Assembly: GCA_964019135.1 (NCBI GenBank)
Contig: OZ025257.1
Coordinates: forward strand, 16,953,971 to 17,017,970
Direction of reading: 5' to 3'
Length of the DNA stretch: 64,000 nt
Source: Arenicola marina
Lineage: Eukaryota > Annelida > Polychaeta > Arenicolidae
Below are positions 33,118 to 43,839 of the stretch, one piece after another (within the stretch, counting starts at the first letter, position 1; every line of letters begins with the position of its first letter). Made by a program: the position numbers and the translations under genes. The notes under the pieces are model-generated. The model saw nothing but the letters and a program-made list of their open reading frames with translations. It searched no databases and was not told the origin of the DNA.

Positions 33118-35163
33118 ATGGCAAACTCTCAGGGTTATTCTTACTGGTCTAAGAGAAGGCGGGTACAAACAAATGTCGCCAATAGCGTAGAGATTATTCA
33201 AAATCATAGTGTACCCCATATTATATCCTCTTGTGTGGTATCACATAGCTTTGGAAATGAAAGACAACCCTGTGATGCTGCAATAAATATCCAGCCAAGA
33301 GCTGATAATGATATCCAAGCCGAAAATGAGGATTCAGAATTTGAAAGGGAGGAAGCCTGTCAAATAAATCCAGATACTGAAGAGAATAATTGGAGGGCTG
33401 ATCATGCTGATGAAGACAGTGAATCAGATGATGAGCTTTTTGATTTTGAACTGAGAGAAGAACTTAAGGAATGGGCTTGCAAATTTTCCATTTCTTTAGT
33501 CGCTACTTCTAGTTTATTAGAAATCTTGAAAGCTTACTTTCCAGACTTGCCAAAAGATGCAAGAACTCTTCTTGGCACTGCACAAGCATGTCATATAAGA
33601 GAAACTGCTGGAGGATTATATCACCATGTAGGCATTGCAAAAGCAGTTGTTTCATACCTGGACTCAATGAGTGATTTAATTCCTCAACATGTGGAAAAGT
33701 TTTCGCTTCAGATAAACATTGATGGCCTTCCTCTTTTTAAAAGCTCCAATTCTCAATTTTGGCCTATCCTTGGTCTCATTGAGGAGTTGCCTGAAAGGCA
33801 GCCTTTCCTGATCGGTATATATTATGGAACGTCTAAGCCTACTTCAGTTGATGGCTTTGTACAAGAATTTGTGGATGAGATGTTACTTCTGGAAGAAAAT
33901 GGTATCCGATACAATAATGTACAGTATCAGTTAGCTATTTCAGCATTTGTTTGCGATGCTCCAGCACGTGCATTTATTAAAAGAGTAAAAGGTCACTCCG
34001 GTTATTCTGGATGTGAGAAGTGTCACCAGTCTGGGGTTCATACTGGAACAAAAATGACGTTTCCTGAAGTTAATGCAGCTAGTAGAACTGATATTCAGTT
34101 TGACGAACTCTCTGATCATGACAATCATTTAGGCCTTTCACCCCTTTCGCAACTGTCTGTTGGAATGGTCACCCAGTTCCCACTGGACTACATGCATCTG
34201 GTATGCCTAGGTGTGACACGAAGACTGATCCTCTTGTGGATGAAAGGATCATTGGCCTTCAGGATAGGAAATCGACTTGTGAATGAGATCAGTGAAAAAT
34301 TACTTGCATTTGTCGGTCATGTTCCAAGGGAATTTGCTCGGAAACCTAGGAGCTTTCATGAAATAAGCAGATGGAAAGCTAGTGAACTCCGGCAATTCTT
34401 GTTGTACACTGGTCCTGTTGCCCTGAAGGGTTCTCTGTCTGATGAGTTGTATAATAATTTTCTCCTACTCATGTGTGGCATATCGCTTCTGTTGAGTCCC
34501 ACTCTATGTGTTGTTTATGCTGATTATGCTAATGATCTCTTGATTGCATTTGTCACTCATTTTTCAGCATTATATGGTGGAGATATTGTGGTGTACAATA
34601 TTCATAATCTTGTACATTTGGCAGCAGATGCCAAAAAATATGGCTCTTTGGACAACATCTCAAGTTTTCCCTTTGAAAATTATCTTGGAATGTTGAAAAA
34701 AACCATTCGAAAACCACAGCAGGCAATTCAGCAAGTAGTCAGGCGACTATCAGAAGGGAAACAGTTTAGGGCCAAAAAGAAACCGCAAACTGTAGGTCGT
34801 TTACATATCAGTGGCCCTTTAATCAATGGTTTAAATGCCTGTAATCAGTATAGGTCCATAATGGTTCACGATTTCTACATATCATCTAAAAATGGTGATA
34901 ACTGTGTAGGTGTTGGATCTGATATCTTCCTAGTCAGAAATATTATTTCTCAGAATCATGCTTATCATCTTGTTGCAAATAAGGTTACAAGAAAAGAAGA
35001 TTTTTTTCTTTACCCTTGTCATTCTGGGTTACTGGGTATCTATACTATTCTTGACATATCTGAGAACATGCAACTTGTGTCACTAGATGATGTTTGTAAA
35101 AAGTACACATTGCTACCATATGGACGTTTGCATGTGGCAGTTCCTCTCTTGCATACACGTTAA
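33118..35163 (+). CDS. tnp2/CACTA-like transposase, 681 aa
   Basis: One long open exon, unbroken. An acidic N-terminal region (about residues 60-115) precedes the catalytic domain. Motifs in order: NIDGLPLFKSS..FWPILG with D202; FVCDAPARAFIK with D280; a Cys-pair GCEKCHQSG near 300; LDYMHLVCLGVTRRLI with D357; and FPFENYLGMLKK with E520 in the DUF4218-like part. These fit the RNase H-fold DDE transposases of the tnp2 group, and the assignment of catalytic residues is my inference. It would cut and paste the surrounding element using its CCCAG ends. Start: the first ATG lies 9 bp after a strong splice acceptor. It ends in TAA, with no AATAAA before the next gene, which suggests a shared or non-canonical 3' end. 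Codon use is AT-rich, unlike the GC-rich methyltransferase genes. Confidence 0.85.
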   Translation: MANSQGYSYWSKRRRVQTNVANSVEIIQNHSVPHIISSCVVSHSFGNERQPCDAAINIQPRADNDIQAENEDSEFEREEACQINPDTEENNWRADHADEDSESDDELFDFELREELKEWACKFSISLVATSSLLEILKAYFPDLPKDARTLLGTAQACHIRETAGGLYHHVGIAKAVVSYLDSMSDLIPQHVEKFSLQINIDGLPLFKSSNSQFWPILGLIEELPERQPFLIGIYYGTSKPTSVDGFVQEFVDEMLLLEENGIRYNNVQYQLAISAFVCDAPARAFIKRVKGHSGYSGCEKCHQSGVHTGTKMTFPEVNAASRTDIQFDELSDHDNHLGLSPLSQLSVGMVTQFPLDYMHLVCLGVTRRLILLWMKGSLAFRIGNRLVNEISEKLLAFVGHVPREFARKPRSFHEISRWKASELRQFLLYTGPVALKGSLSDELYNNFLLLMCGISLLLSPTLCVVYADYANDLLIAFVTHFSALYGGDIVVYNIHNLVHLAADAKKYGSLDNISSFPFENYLGMLKKTIRKPQQAIQQVVRRLSEGKQFRAKKKPQTVGRLHISGPLINGLNACNQYRSIMVHDFYISSKNGDNCVGVGSDIFLVRNIISQNHAYHLVANKVTRKEDFFLYPCHSGLLGIYTILDISENMQLVSLDDVCKKYTLLPYGRLHVAVPLLHTR

Positions 35164-35635
35164 CAGTGTAACTGCCTTAAAATGAAGCTTATATGTATGT
35201 GTCTGTTTATTGTTCAAATGTTGTCATGTGCATTGCCCTCCGATCACTCACTTGTATATCCTGGGGGCTTGTGTAGACCGTTTCAAATTACTTAACATAT
35301 AGCATGTACATATGGTTGAAGTGTAATTAGCATTTGTGTGGGACCAGTAGACAATGTCTTGTATTTAACCCATGCACCTGTATGATATTGTCACGGTCGT
35401 TACAAGCCACAATTAACAGCCCAAATCAATCACTCAATTTATCAATACATATGTGAATGTTGTTTTCTCCTGTTTAATTGGAAGGCCCAGTAGGGACTTA
35501 ATTAGTATGTGTGTGTTAATTGTCATCAAATCAGTGCATATCTGCAAGCGGCATGTACGTAACATATCAGCCTACCGGTATATATATATATATATATATA
35601 TATGTGGTTAGTACATCATCAATTGTAGATAAAAG
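35164..35635. other. Spacer between the two transposon genes
   Basis: 472 bp with no open frame. A (TA)n tract stands at about 35580-35603, just before the DUF4806 gene starts. It may hold that gene's promoter. Confidence 0.5.
35580..35603. repeat. (TA)n microsatellite
   Basis: Twelve TA units, 33 bp before the ATG of the DUF4806 gene. It could supply TATA-like elements. Confidence 0.9.
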
Positions 35636-37761
35636 ATGTTTCTGATTGTGGAATTTACTGAAACTAACGAAGTGGAAGTAGTACCTTCATGTTGGATGAC
35701 GGACAGCAGTAGTTGTTGCTGGCCCTCACTGCGGTCTGCATGGAGGATCGCTAAACTTGTACAAAATCAGGCTCCAGTGACAGAGGGATGGAAAGCTTAC
35801 CCTGTTCGAGTTTTACACACAGCAGGTGAGTAATGTTTCTGCAACCTATATTCTTAAGCATATTCTAGCTATATATGTTAGTAGAACTTATTTATCTCTT
35901 TGCATGAGATTGTAACTGACATAATCGACAAGTATATGTGACGTACCGGCATTTGCTTAATCTCTGATATATAATCATAGCGGTTGTTAATTAAGTACAC
36001 GGTTTGCATATATAAAACAAGGATTAATATCATGTAAGTTTAGTTGTTATTGCTATATCCAGTTTTTGTTATATTATGATCGATCGATTCACTATATTAC
36101 AGATAGTTTTGAAGTGGCCGGAAGAAAACTAAAACTTGCTGAAGAGCAATCAGATCTTCAGACAGATGTCGATGATGACAGCACTCTGATGCAGTCGAAG
36201 AGGAGGGTCATTAGGTATGTTTATTGTAATCATATGATATATTATAATAGTCTTCAATTGTCGACAGTGCTTCGCCTTCTTTGCTCACCCCTCATGATTG
36301 GGCTGATGATGGCACATGTAACTAGTCTTTAGGCTAATCAATTTTGTTTACAAGCGCATGATCTATTTTTAGGCCGAAGCGCCTTCTGTCTGAAGAGTCC
36401 GACAGCGGTGAAAACTGCGCACCTATCGGCTGCCCAACGCCTCTGCCAACTGGAATATCCTTTCCAGTTGGCACCATGGAAGAGCTGCGTGCCCTTGACG
36501 CACTCCTTGCCGACGAGAACATGGTGCGACAAACGGTGAGCTGCATAGGGGTGTCAGTAACTAGAAGCGATAAGATTGTAGCCAGTTTATTTAACTTTGG
36601 ATCAACCGGAACGTATTGTGCCTACTTGTGACCTCCTTTCAATTCCAACTCAGCCTGGGGCATATTATATGAACTCGTTGTAAATGAAATATGATGTATC
36701 ACTGCGCTGCCCCTAGCTGCATCTTTCTGAATGCTATACACATGACGACTCCTATCGATTACGCTTAAAGAAAGCGATACATTTATTATTAACAGAATGT
36801 GCAGTTGCTGGAGAGCGTGCATGATCACATGCAATTAGAAAATGCAAATGCAGATCTTCACATGTTTGATTAACGGCAATAAATAACTTACTTTAAAACA
36901 ACAGCAATATCTTGACAAGTTTAGTCAGTACTGCAAAAGTCATTTGTACATGTTTTTTTACAAATAAGGTGGTTCCCCCGGTACTTGGTGGTTTGTGCTA
37001 TTGTTGATGTACATTAATTTCCACTTCCAGGTCCGGAGCCTTTCTTTCGTGGGTGGACCTTCTGTTGATAAAACAGTGAGGCGCCTAATGTCTCACATTC
37101 TCAGCAACGGGGTCGGGAAGCAAATGAATTGGAAAGGGAAGGGGGCGAAGGAACCCTTTTCATCTCTCAATCTTCGCCATGTGATATATGGTAATACATA
37201 AATATAACATACATATATATATGGTATATGCCGAAAGCAACCTTGCGATTAAGTTTAGTTTTTCGCTCGCATGTTGGTCAGTTGGGTGTTGATAGTTGAT
37301 GAACTTTACCCAGAGAAAAGAAAAATGGCTCTTGTTCCATTATATGTAATCGGAAAGCAAGTATGTCATTACTTTGTTTCATCATTTGATATTGATGGCA
37401 CATGACGGGAGTGACATTAGTTTGATATTGCTATGGTTTATAATATCTTTTAGTATAAGTAATTTTTCGCTATCTCAAATTCAAGTTCGTTGATATGTAA
37501 TAATGTCAAAAGAATTGATTTTTTTTCATAATGTATAAATGAAACACCACGAACCAATTAACAACGCATTATCAAGCACTGAATTTGTATTGTTGTTTGT
37601 CGGCACATTCAGGAGCAACCCGTAGCAACCCCTCGACAAGCCGGTCAACGAACGCAGAGATCGAGGAAGTTGTGAAAAAGTGGCTTCGTTTTGCTGGCGA
37701 CAGGGACGGTGGGAGACGGCAGCGGGATGAGACGAGGCGTCACACACAGCAAGATGCATAA
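35636..37761 (+). CDS. DUF4806 protein, five exons, 257 aa
   Basis: Exons 35636-35825, 36103-36214, 36373-36535, 37031-37190 and 37613-37761 join in phase with GT-AG introns, giving 774 nt (257 codons plus stop). Exon 1 starts with VEFTETNEVEVVPSCW, the usual opening of this family, followed by WPSLRSAWRIAKLV. Exon 2 has LKLAEEQSDLQTD. Exons 4-5 form the DUF4806 domain: KTVRRLMSHILSNG, NWKGKGAKEPFSSLNL, then NAEIEEVVKKWLRFAGDRDG. DUF4806 proteins are known as gene families with links to transposons in invertebrates, and their biochemical role is not known to me. Its place between the transposase and the right end argues that it is the second protein of the element, perhaps a DNA-binding or regulatory factor. 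It looks complete. The last exon's end is tandemly repeated just downstream, and a competing last exon lies at 36796. Confidence 0.85.
36796..36873 (+). CDS. Alternative last exon of the DUF4806 gene
   Basis: Following the acceptor attaacag, 26 codons in the phase left by exon 3 encode NVQLLESVHDHMQLENANAD and five more residues, then TAA. An AATAAA stands five bases past the stop codon (36878-36883). Use of this exon would yield a protein of about 180 aa with a helical, coiled-coil-like tail and no DUF4806 domain. This is prediction from splice phase and poly(A) signal. Confidence 0.5.
   Translation, partial: NVQLLESVHDHMQLENANADLHMFD
36878..36883 (+). terminator. Poly(A) signal for the short isoform
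   Basis: AATAAA immediately after the alternative exon's stop codon. Confidence 0.45.
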
Positions 37762-38118
37762 TGTATGGAGCCATATATACAGCCCCCCCCCTATCCAGCT
37801 TCGTTTTGCTGGCGACAGGGACGGTGGGAGACGGCAGCGGGATGAGACGAGGCGTCACACACAGCAAGATGCATAATGTATGGAGCCATATATACAGCCC
37901 CCCCCCCACCCTATCCAGCTTTGTTTTGCTGGCGACAGGGACGGTGGGAGACGGCAGCGGGATGAGACGAGGCGTCACACACAGCAAGATGCATAATGTA
38001 TGGAGCCATATATACAGCCCCCCCCCCCCCTATCCAGCTTCGTTTTGCTGGCGACAGGGACGGTGGGAGACGGCAGCGGGATGAGACGAGGCGTCACACA
38101 CAGCAAGATGCATAATGT
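37684..38118. repeat. Four tandem copies of the last coding exon's end
   Basis: Units begin near 37684, 37799, 37919 and 38038, with periods of 115 to 120 bp set by the length of a C run. Each unit contains the last 26 codons of the DUF4806 reading frame, the TAA and about 35 bp of untranslated sequence (catataatgt... to the C run). Only the first unit is read as protein. The others form a repeated 3' untranslated region. The units are nearly identical, so the expansion is recent. Confidence 0.92.
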
Positions 38119-38286
38119 GTTACTGACACGGCACAATATCTTGCTAGTTGTGGCCTAAACAGGAATTATGTAGTTACTCTGTTACTTAGGGAATTGCTTG
38201 CTTGACGTACCCTTGTATTTCACAAGTACCGTTTAAAGCTTTGTGGTAATTGTACTGAAGCCTACTTTACTTAAGCGTGTTTGTTG

Positions 38287-38558
38287 CAGCTCAGGGAAAG
38301 CGTCGCCTGATAGCCGTGGGGCCTCCTGTTGTAACATGTTATATCTCATTAACCACAACAAATGATAATATGCATTTCTATTACGTTTCTAGAAATGTTG
38401 TGGTGTTGTCAGATTGTTTAGACAACCGCCCCAAAAAAACCTCCCGTGCCGTACTATTGTTACGTGAAGAAATGGTGCACTTGCGCTACGACTTAGAAAT
38501 TGCTGGAGTATATGTTAAACTAAATGAAGATCTACCAGCTATATTAATTAGAAACTAG
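38287..38558 (+). other. Possible further exon of the transposon gene
   Basis: After a splice acceptor (gtttgttgcag) a frame stays open for 90 codons (AQGKRRLIAVGPPVVTCYIS ...) to a TAG at 38556. I do not recognise the product. It could be an alternative terminal exon replacing 37613-37761, or chance. Its end is duplicated imperfectly at 38874-38940. Confidence 0.3.
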
Positions 38559-38559
38559 G

Positions 38560-39475
38560 TACCTACTTTCTCAACTAGACCATTGTTTTATGACAAAGTA
38601 TATTTGATCTTTCACTTGGTGCGAAGATTATTAGTTATCGGATGGGCTGTTCATATAGCCTCACTATGTAGCTTGTTTAATTAGATACTCATGAGGTCGT
38701 GTATCGCTTGAAATGTTAATGACATATCTGTGAGTAGATTGTTTTTGTCGGTAATCGGTAAATATCTACTGGACCTGGGAGGAAAAACTTCGAACAAGGG
38801 ATTTATTAACAAGGACATGTTCCTTGTTTTATCTGCCGCAAATGTTCGATACTATGAGACGATGTGGGATTGGTAGAGTATCTGTTGAACTGAATGAAGG
38901 TCGATCTACCAGCGATGTTAAGAAGAAACTAGGTACCTGGTGTCCTGCATAACGTTGTGATTAAAATTATGTAATCTGGAGTACAGTGCCGTCATCTGGT
39001 AATAATCGAGATACGATAACCTGCTTAGATAATTAATATAGCCAAATTGGTATTTTGTAACCATTATAATTTGTATCTGCTGGGCTGGATAAGAGTCATT
39101 GAGTTATTTTGAAATAAAATATGTTATGTTTCTTCAAGTGTTATACAGCAATGTCAACTTTGTTGAGAGTGTTATACTTGTAACGCTGGGCGCCACCATT
39201 ATCCCATGACCCAAATGACGTTGGTTTATAGTTGGTGTCCGCGTTGACGCAACATCGCTAAACATGTTGGCGTTTGGTTGGCTAAACGTTAATGCGGCAC
39301 CTGGAATATGGCTGTTTAGGTTGGGCCAACGGTGGCCCATCGTTAGTTGATGGTTGTGCACGCGACGTTGAAACAACCATTCACCGATGAGCAGAATGAT
39401 GTCGGCCCTATGTCGACGGCCAATGATGGGCCAACATTGCTTAACATGTTGGATCATGGTTGGCAAATGGTTACC
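38560..39475. other. 3' region of the transposon
   Basis: No gene. It contains an imperfect duplicate of 38503-38580 at 38874-38950, a poly(A) signal at 39113-39118, and a GTTGG/CCAAC-rich subterminal region from about 39215 to the right end. Confidence 0.6.
39113..39118 (+). terminator. Poly(A) signal, transposon 3' end
   Basis: AATAAA about 370 bp before the right terminus, in the gene sense. It probably ends the main DUF4806 transcript. Confidence 0.45.
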
Positions 39476-39487
39476 TTGCTATCTGGG
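39476..39487 (-). repeat. Right terminal inverted repeat
   Basis: TTGCTATCTGGG, the inverted partner of 31851-31862 with one mismatch. An AT follows it. Confidence 0.85.
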
Positions 39488-39599
39488 ATGTTCATGCATT
39501 TGTCAGGAGGACATGTGTGCGCGAACAATCATAGTGTTTACGTATTTCATATACCTTGTTCTATCTTCTGACATCAAGAAAGTGTGTCAACACTAGGTT

Positions 39600-42100
39600 G
39601 TTTCGGTTATATTTTCGAGAAGAAATGTTAGAGCATACGTCTTTTCCCGCCCTTTTTCCTGATCACATCATCGTCATAACGTAACCGAGCTGGTTTCCCG
39701 AGGAAAAATATACCAAGCGGGTCTGCATGGAACTGGGACACAGAGCGCTCTCCTGCTGGTTACGACTTAGTACGTGGAACCAGGCAAGCTGCGCCGGCGA
39801 CGCAGTGAGTAAGGGGAAGGTCGCATTTCGTCTTACTTGTAACTTAAAGAAAACATAGTTCACTTTTTATTGAGACAATATTGGTAGATTGCTCTTTGAG
39901 CTTGTAGTTCTCTATGATACCAGTCACGCTCAGTAAAGCCATCGGCCGGGTGATTTCTAAATATTTACACTGATCTGGAGTGATCGGATGACAAGTATGG
40001 GCTCCGATCTCCGCCAACATTACAGTTTCTCAGTCATGAATGCAACCACCAATCAAAACATTGCCAGAGAACAGTACTTTATATTTATTGTGGTAACAGT
40101 ATCTTTCATTGCTTAAGTTGTATTTTGACAATCAAAATAAACACAAAAAAGACCAGTAGTGCCACATCTCCGTTTACACAGAACACGTTTACATAAACGT
40201 ATCATATTTTGGATAAAATTATACATCATTTAACATTTAAACTGGTGTGCATTTAAACTTACCAAAGAAGTATATACATGTATCTAGTTTGCTTTCGTCA
40301 TATATTATCCAAATGGCCTTATAACTCATTAAAGAGTTATGAAGTTCGCAGTTAACAAGATAACACATGGAATTACTTGTTATCACTTTTTATCACTTGA
40401 TAATTGGCGATTAATCGATAAGGGCAAAAAGCTACACAATGCACGCACACCCCCACCAATTCCTGGTCTCATGTGGGTTGCACTTCATGGCTTGCTCGCG
40501 CGTCGGGTACCAGGGCGTATGAGCAGCTATGTATCAGGGTTAGGCGTTAACATGTCTCCTTCCTTTTTTGGTATCGCATTCAAAGTTTGAAGTAAAATGT
40601 CTAGCGCTTACAAGCGTTCCCATCTTGTGCGCCAGTCGCCTTCCTTAAACCATATCAGTATATATCAGTATGTCGTGACCGAGAAACGGCACGCACAGCT
40701 AGGCAACTGGGCAGCGAGGCGGGCCATTTAAATCGATAACCATATAAGTCTTTTGTGTGTGACGTCATGTTTGATTGTTCTGCACCATGTAACCATGACT
40801 GTTTATTGAAGGGACCGCAGGGCGGTTTGGATCAGATTACAGTTCAGCGGGAAGTGGCCCTAGCTACCACTGACCCAGATTAAGTAGTGCGGTACGGCAG
40901 TTGTGAGCATAGGCGGGTCTATTCACGCACGTGCAGCATTCAGTAAATGGGTCCACTCTAACACTGCCTTTGCCACTGTGATTGTATAGACTGTTCAATT
41001 AATCGTGACTGTAGTACGTACTACCAATCCACAAGGAATACAGTATCATTGACTTTGAGACTTTAAAATGTTCATCACGCCTTTCCCTAAACTCGCGCAA
41101 TTGTTGATTGATGCATAGTTGCGACGTTTGTCTACATAAGGTAGGGACGGAAATATCGGTTGCGGTTATCACAAATAAGTCGCTAGTTTTGCACCGTATC
41201 ATATGGTGATATTGTATGAGAGTTTTGCGGTAGGACTAACTGAGCAAGAAAAGACAATGACATTAACTAGATGAATTACTAGTGTGTTTGAATCCCTCGT
41301 CAATAGCAAAAGAATAATTACATATTTCAACTCACATCAACTAAATAATTGAGTTCATAAGTAATATATCGTAGTACGCCATGGTCATACACTTTAAATC
41401 TGCATTTTGAAGATATTTTATCAGGCATATCATCATTTCCAGTATCGCCTTTCTGATGAAGCGTTTTTACTTGTCATAAACTCCAGACGCTATATTCTCT
41501 ATGGTTGATCGATAATTGAAATTACTCACGCAGTATTTTACTTTCTGAATAAAGAATGTTATATTACTTCGTACGAATGATATGGAAAAGCCTGAATTCG
41601 TTAACGATATATATCCATATTGGCATTGATCTTTAATTTAAATGGTAAGCGGAAAAATAAATATCATATAATGTAATTACAAATTATATCTCGCAATAAA
41701 ACTGTGACATTTTTGGGTGGTTCACATTTGCAAGTCGTTTGCTAGTCAAATTATTTGGGTGCAAGTTGAAGCTTGCTATTCCTCTAAAAATAAAGGTTTG
41801 TCAAAGGTTTTACAAAGTAGAACGTTTCCATTAAATTACGTTTCGAGACCTGTGCAGTTGATTAGGTATGAACTCTTACATGTTATTGCCTAATACCTAG
41901 GCAGCCAAGATTGCCTGGTCGTCGATCTATTATTCAGTTTTAACTGCACCGGGCAGTATGCTTGCTACATTGTTGCAACACACATCATTATCGGCGAACT
42001 GATCAGGAAAAATTAAACTGTATGCGTTAACTAATGGTGTCAAACGAACTATTGTCGCGGTGTTGTCAAGTTGACCGATGAGTATCGATTGTACTGTCAA
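39600..42100. other. Non-coding, conserved with the left arm
   Basis: No gene recognised. It matches 8950-10184 and 10985-12157, and the junction near 40921 is the uninserted MITE site. The open frames here do not match those of the left arm. Confidence 0.65.
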
Positions 42101-43830
42101 CTAAAGCCGTTCTCATCTGAGGCGGCGCCACTGCGCCATACAACACTCAGCCACCAGAACGGGGCCGGACGTGACGAGTACAGCTGCCTGTTTGTAGCAG
42201 ACGTCGTAGATCTAGTGCATGGAGACGACGGGTGAGCCGAGGCGGGCGGGGGCGGCATCTAATGGTCCCCCGGGGTGGCAGCACCTATCCCATTTCAATC
42301 TTCAATCAATGCGTGCTGCCATACGTCAGCAATGCTAGCGGACGAAGGGCAAAGATTCTTATTGATGTAAAAAGGAAGATTTTATGTTTCTAGGCCATAT
42401 CGTGGCAATGAGAATGATGACATTGAAAGTAGATAGGAGCCATGTCTCCAAAATAGCCCCTTTACACTTTGGGGAAAAAAACAATATCTGATGGCATCTT
42501 CATCCAACATGGACATTTAGGATTCGAACCACGAAACGAATAAGCGGATGCACTAGCAACCACGTGGTTACCGCGCAAACAGTGGCCTGAAGACCAGCTC
42601 CCATCAGTTATTGGGTGGCAGTACCGTAGAGGTGCTTGATAAATTGTATGTAATTTTGGCGCCTTAGATCTTGCGGAAACGGCAGATGTACGTTGATAAC
42701 CCAACTAAGAATAACCCTCATCATGCATAAACAGTAAATATGACATATTATATATAGGTAAAATTGAAAGAATAATTTGCGTTTCCAGTGGTGGGCACGG
42801 TGAAATATTACATAAGAGTCGCCGGCCTTGAGGATTATATAGGTTGCACCAGAAGGTTCCCGCGTTGTCCTCTGAGCGAGGTTTCTTGTATCTGAAAGCA
42901 GATTAATGTAAGAAGAAGTGGTTCTAACCATTATTCAACGATGTCTTGCCCCTATATGGCTGAAATGGGTTCGCGGTACTGCGATTTCTTCTGTAGTCCT
43001 ATCGAATGCTGGCTATAAATCTCTGAAGTGATTGGGAAAATTTTCATACGGGGATCAGCCGCTATGTATGGTTTGGCCAAGCGTGATGATGTCACTAAGG
43101 CGAAGGACTCTGATTGGACCTTGTCGAACAAGGGGGTTATATTGAGAGCCATAATGGTGGGGTCAGTTTGGTGAAAGGTCCCCATCCGACACCATAACCT
43201 CACCCAGGGCTCTGCAGTCGATGACTTCCAAGCAATGACCATTAAAAAAGTTAAAATGTGATACATACTCATCAGTTTATCTTAGAGACGCAGATATTTG
43301 TCACTAAGACCTGTTAATGTGATATTAAGGTGGAAACTATCCATGCCACAAATAAATGAAAAACACGACGCACGTCGCGGACAAATTTGAGTTTTGTATT
43401 TAATAAAGTATATAATGCGTATCAACAAAACGTTCCTTCCACGTTATCATTCCGTCATAATATTGTCTATTTGTCATTGCTTTATTTACAATACAATAGT
43501 GGCTCATAAGTATAGATGCCTTAATCATCGAAGGAACTGCCTTATTCTCAATACAAAAGTGGATCATATGTATGGACATTGTGATTATTAGTAACACCGA
43601 AACGAATCATGATTTATTGGTATGCTACTTTAAATTCGATTCAAGTTACTTGTAGTGAAATACAGTGTCATGTACTTACTTCTATAATGTTCCCAAAAAA
43701 AGCTTCGCCAAGAGTTCCAAATTTGTATTGGTTTCCAGCGAGTTGAAGGGCAGTATGAACTTGGGGACTAACACAAGTGCCACCATGTTGCTGGGGTAGG
43801 TGACACTCATCACTATGTAGTATAACCACG
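42101..43830 (-). pseudogene. Ionotropic glutamate receptor relic, second copy
   Basis: Exon c is better kept here than in the left arm. At 43190-42955 it reads MGTFHQTDPTIMALNITPLF, SFALVTSSRLAKPYIAADPR and GLQKKSQYREPISAI, typical of the S2 lobe. Exon b is reduced (43790-43670, YKFGTLGEAFFGNII and part of TM3). The TM4 exon (42211-42101) carries a stop before the last three codons and several substitutions (IYDVCYKQAAVLVTSG). The exon with TM1 and the pore is gone: the sequence passes from the position matching 13727 straight to that matching 14510. The gene is dead, but it shows the ancestral sequence where the left copy is damaged. Confidence 0.83.
42515..42585 (-). mobile_element. tRNA-derived SINE relic
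   Basis: The minus strand has an A-box-like TAACCACGTGG, GCTAGTGCATCCGCTT, and a perfect B box GGTTCGAATCC, in tRNA spacing. The left arm (12560-12600) has the A-box part but not the B box. A tRNA-head SINE fits best, since no tRNA cloverleaf can be closed. Confidence 0.4.
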
Positions 43831-43839
43831 CGTGTCGGC

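Larger units (their letters stand above)
31851..39487 (+). mobile_element. Two-gene CACTA/EnSpm-like DNA transposon, looks whole
   Basis: The element is 7.6 kb, with 12-bp ends CCCAGCTAGCAA and, inverted, CCCAGATAGCAA (11 of 12 match). It is flanked by an AT dinucleotide on both sides. Removing it restores GCGGA-AT-GTTCATGCATTTGTCAGG, which aligns without gaps to paralogues at 15780 and 105. It carries an open tnp2-like transposase (33118-35163) and a spliced DUF4806 gene (35636-37761), both on the plus strand. Subterminal regions are rich in CCAAC/GTTGG words. The ends are not CACTA and the 2-bp target duplication is short for that group, so the superfamily call rests on the transposase. Confidence 0.85.

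Noticed and set aside
37526-38084. Minus- and plus-strand frames with internal repeats at 37.5-38.1 kb
   Set aside because: Products of the tandemly repeated terminal exon. Only the frame spliced from 37613 agrees with the DUF4806 domain.
39134-39596. Open frames at the right end of the DNA transposon
   Set aside because: They cross the inverted repeat and subterminal GTTGG-rich region and resemble no protein.
42515-42585. A tRNA gene at the B-box match
   Set aside because: The B box and A box are present but acceptor and anticodon stems cannot be paired. A SINE relic fits better.
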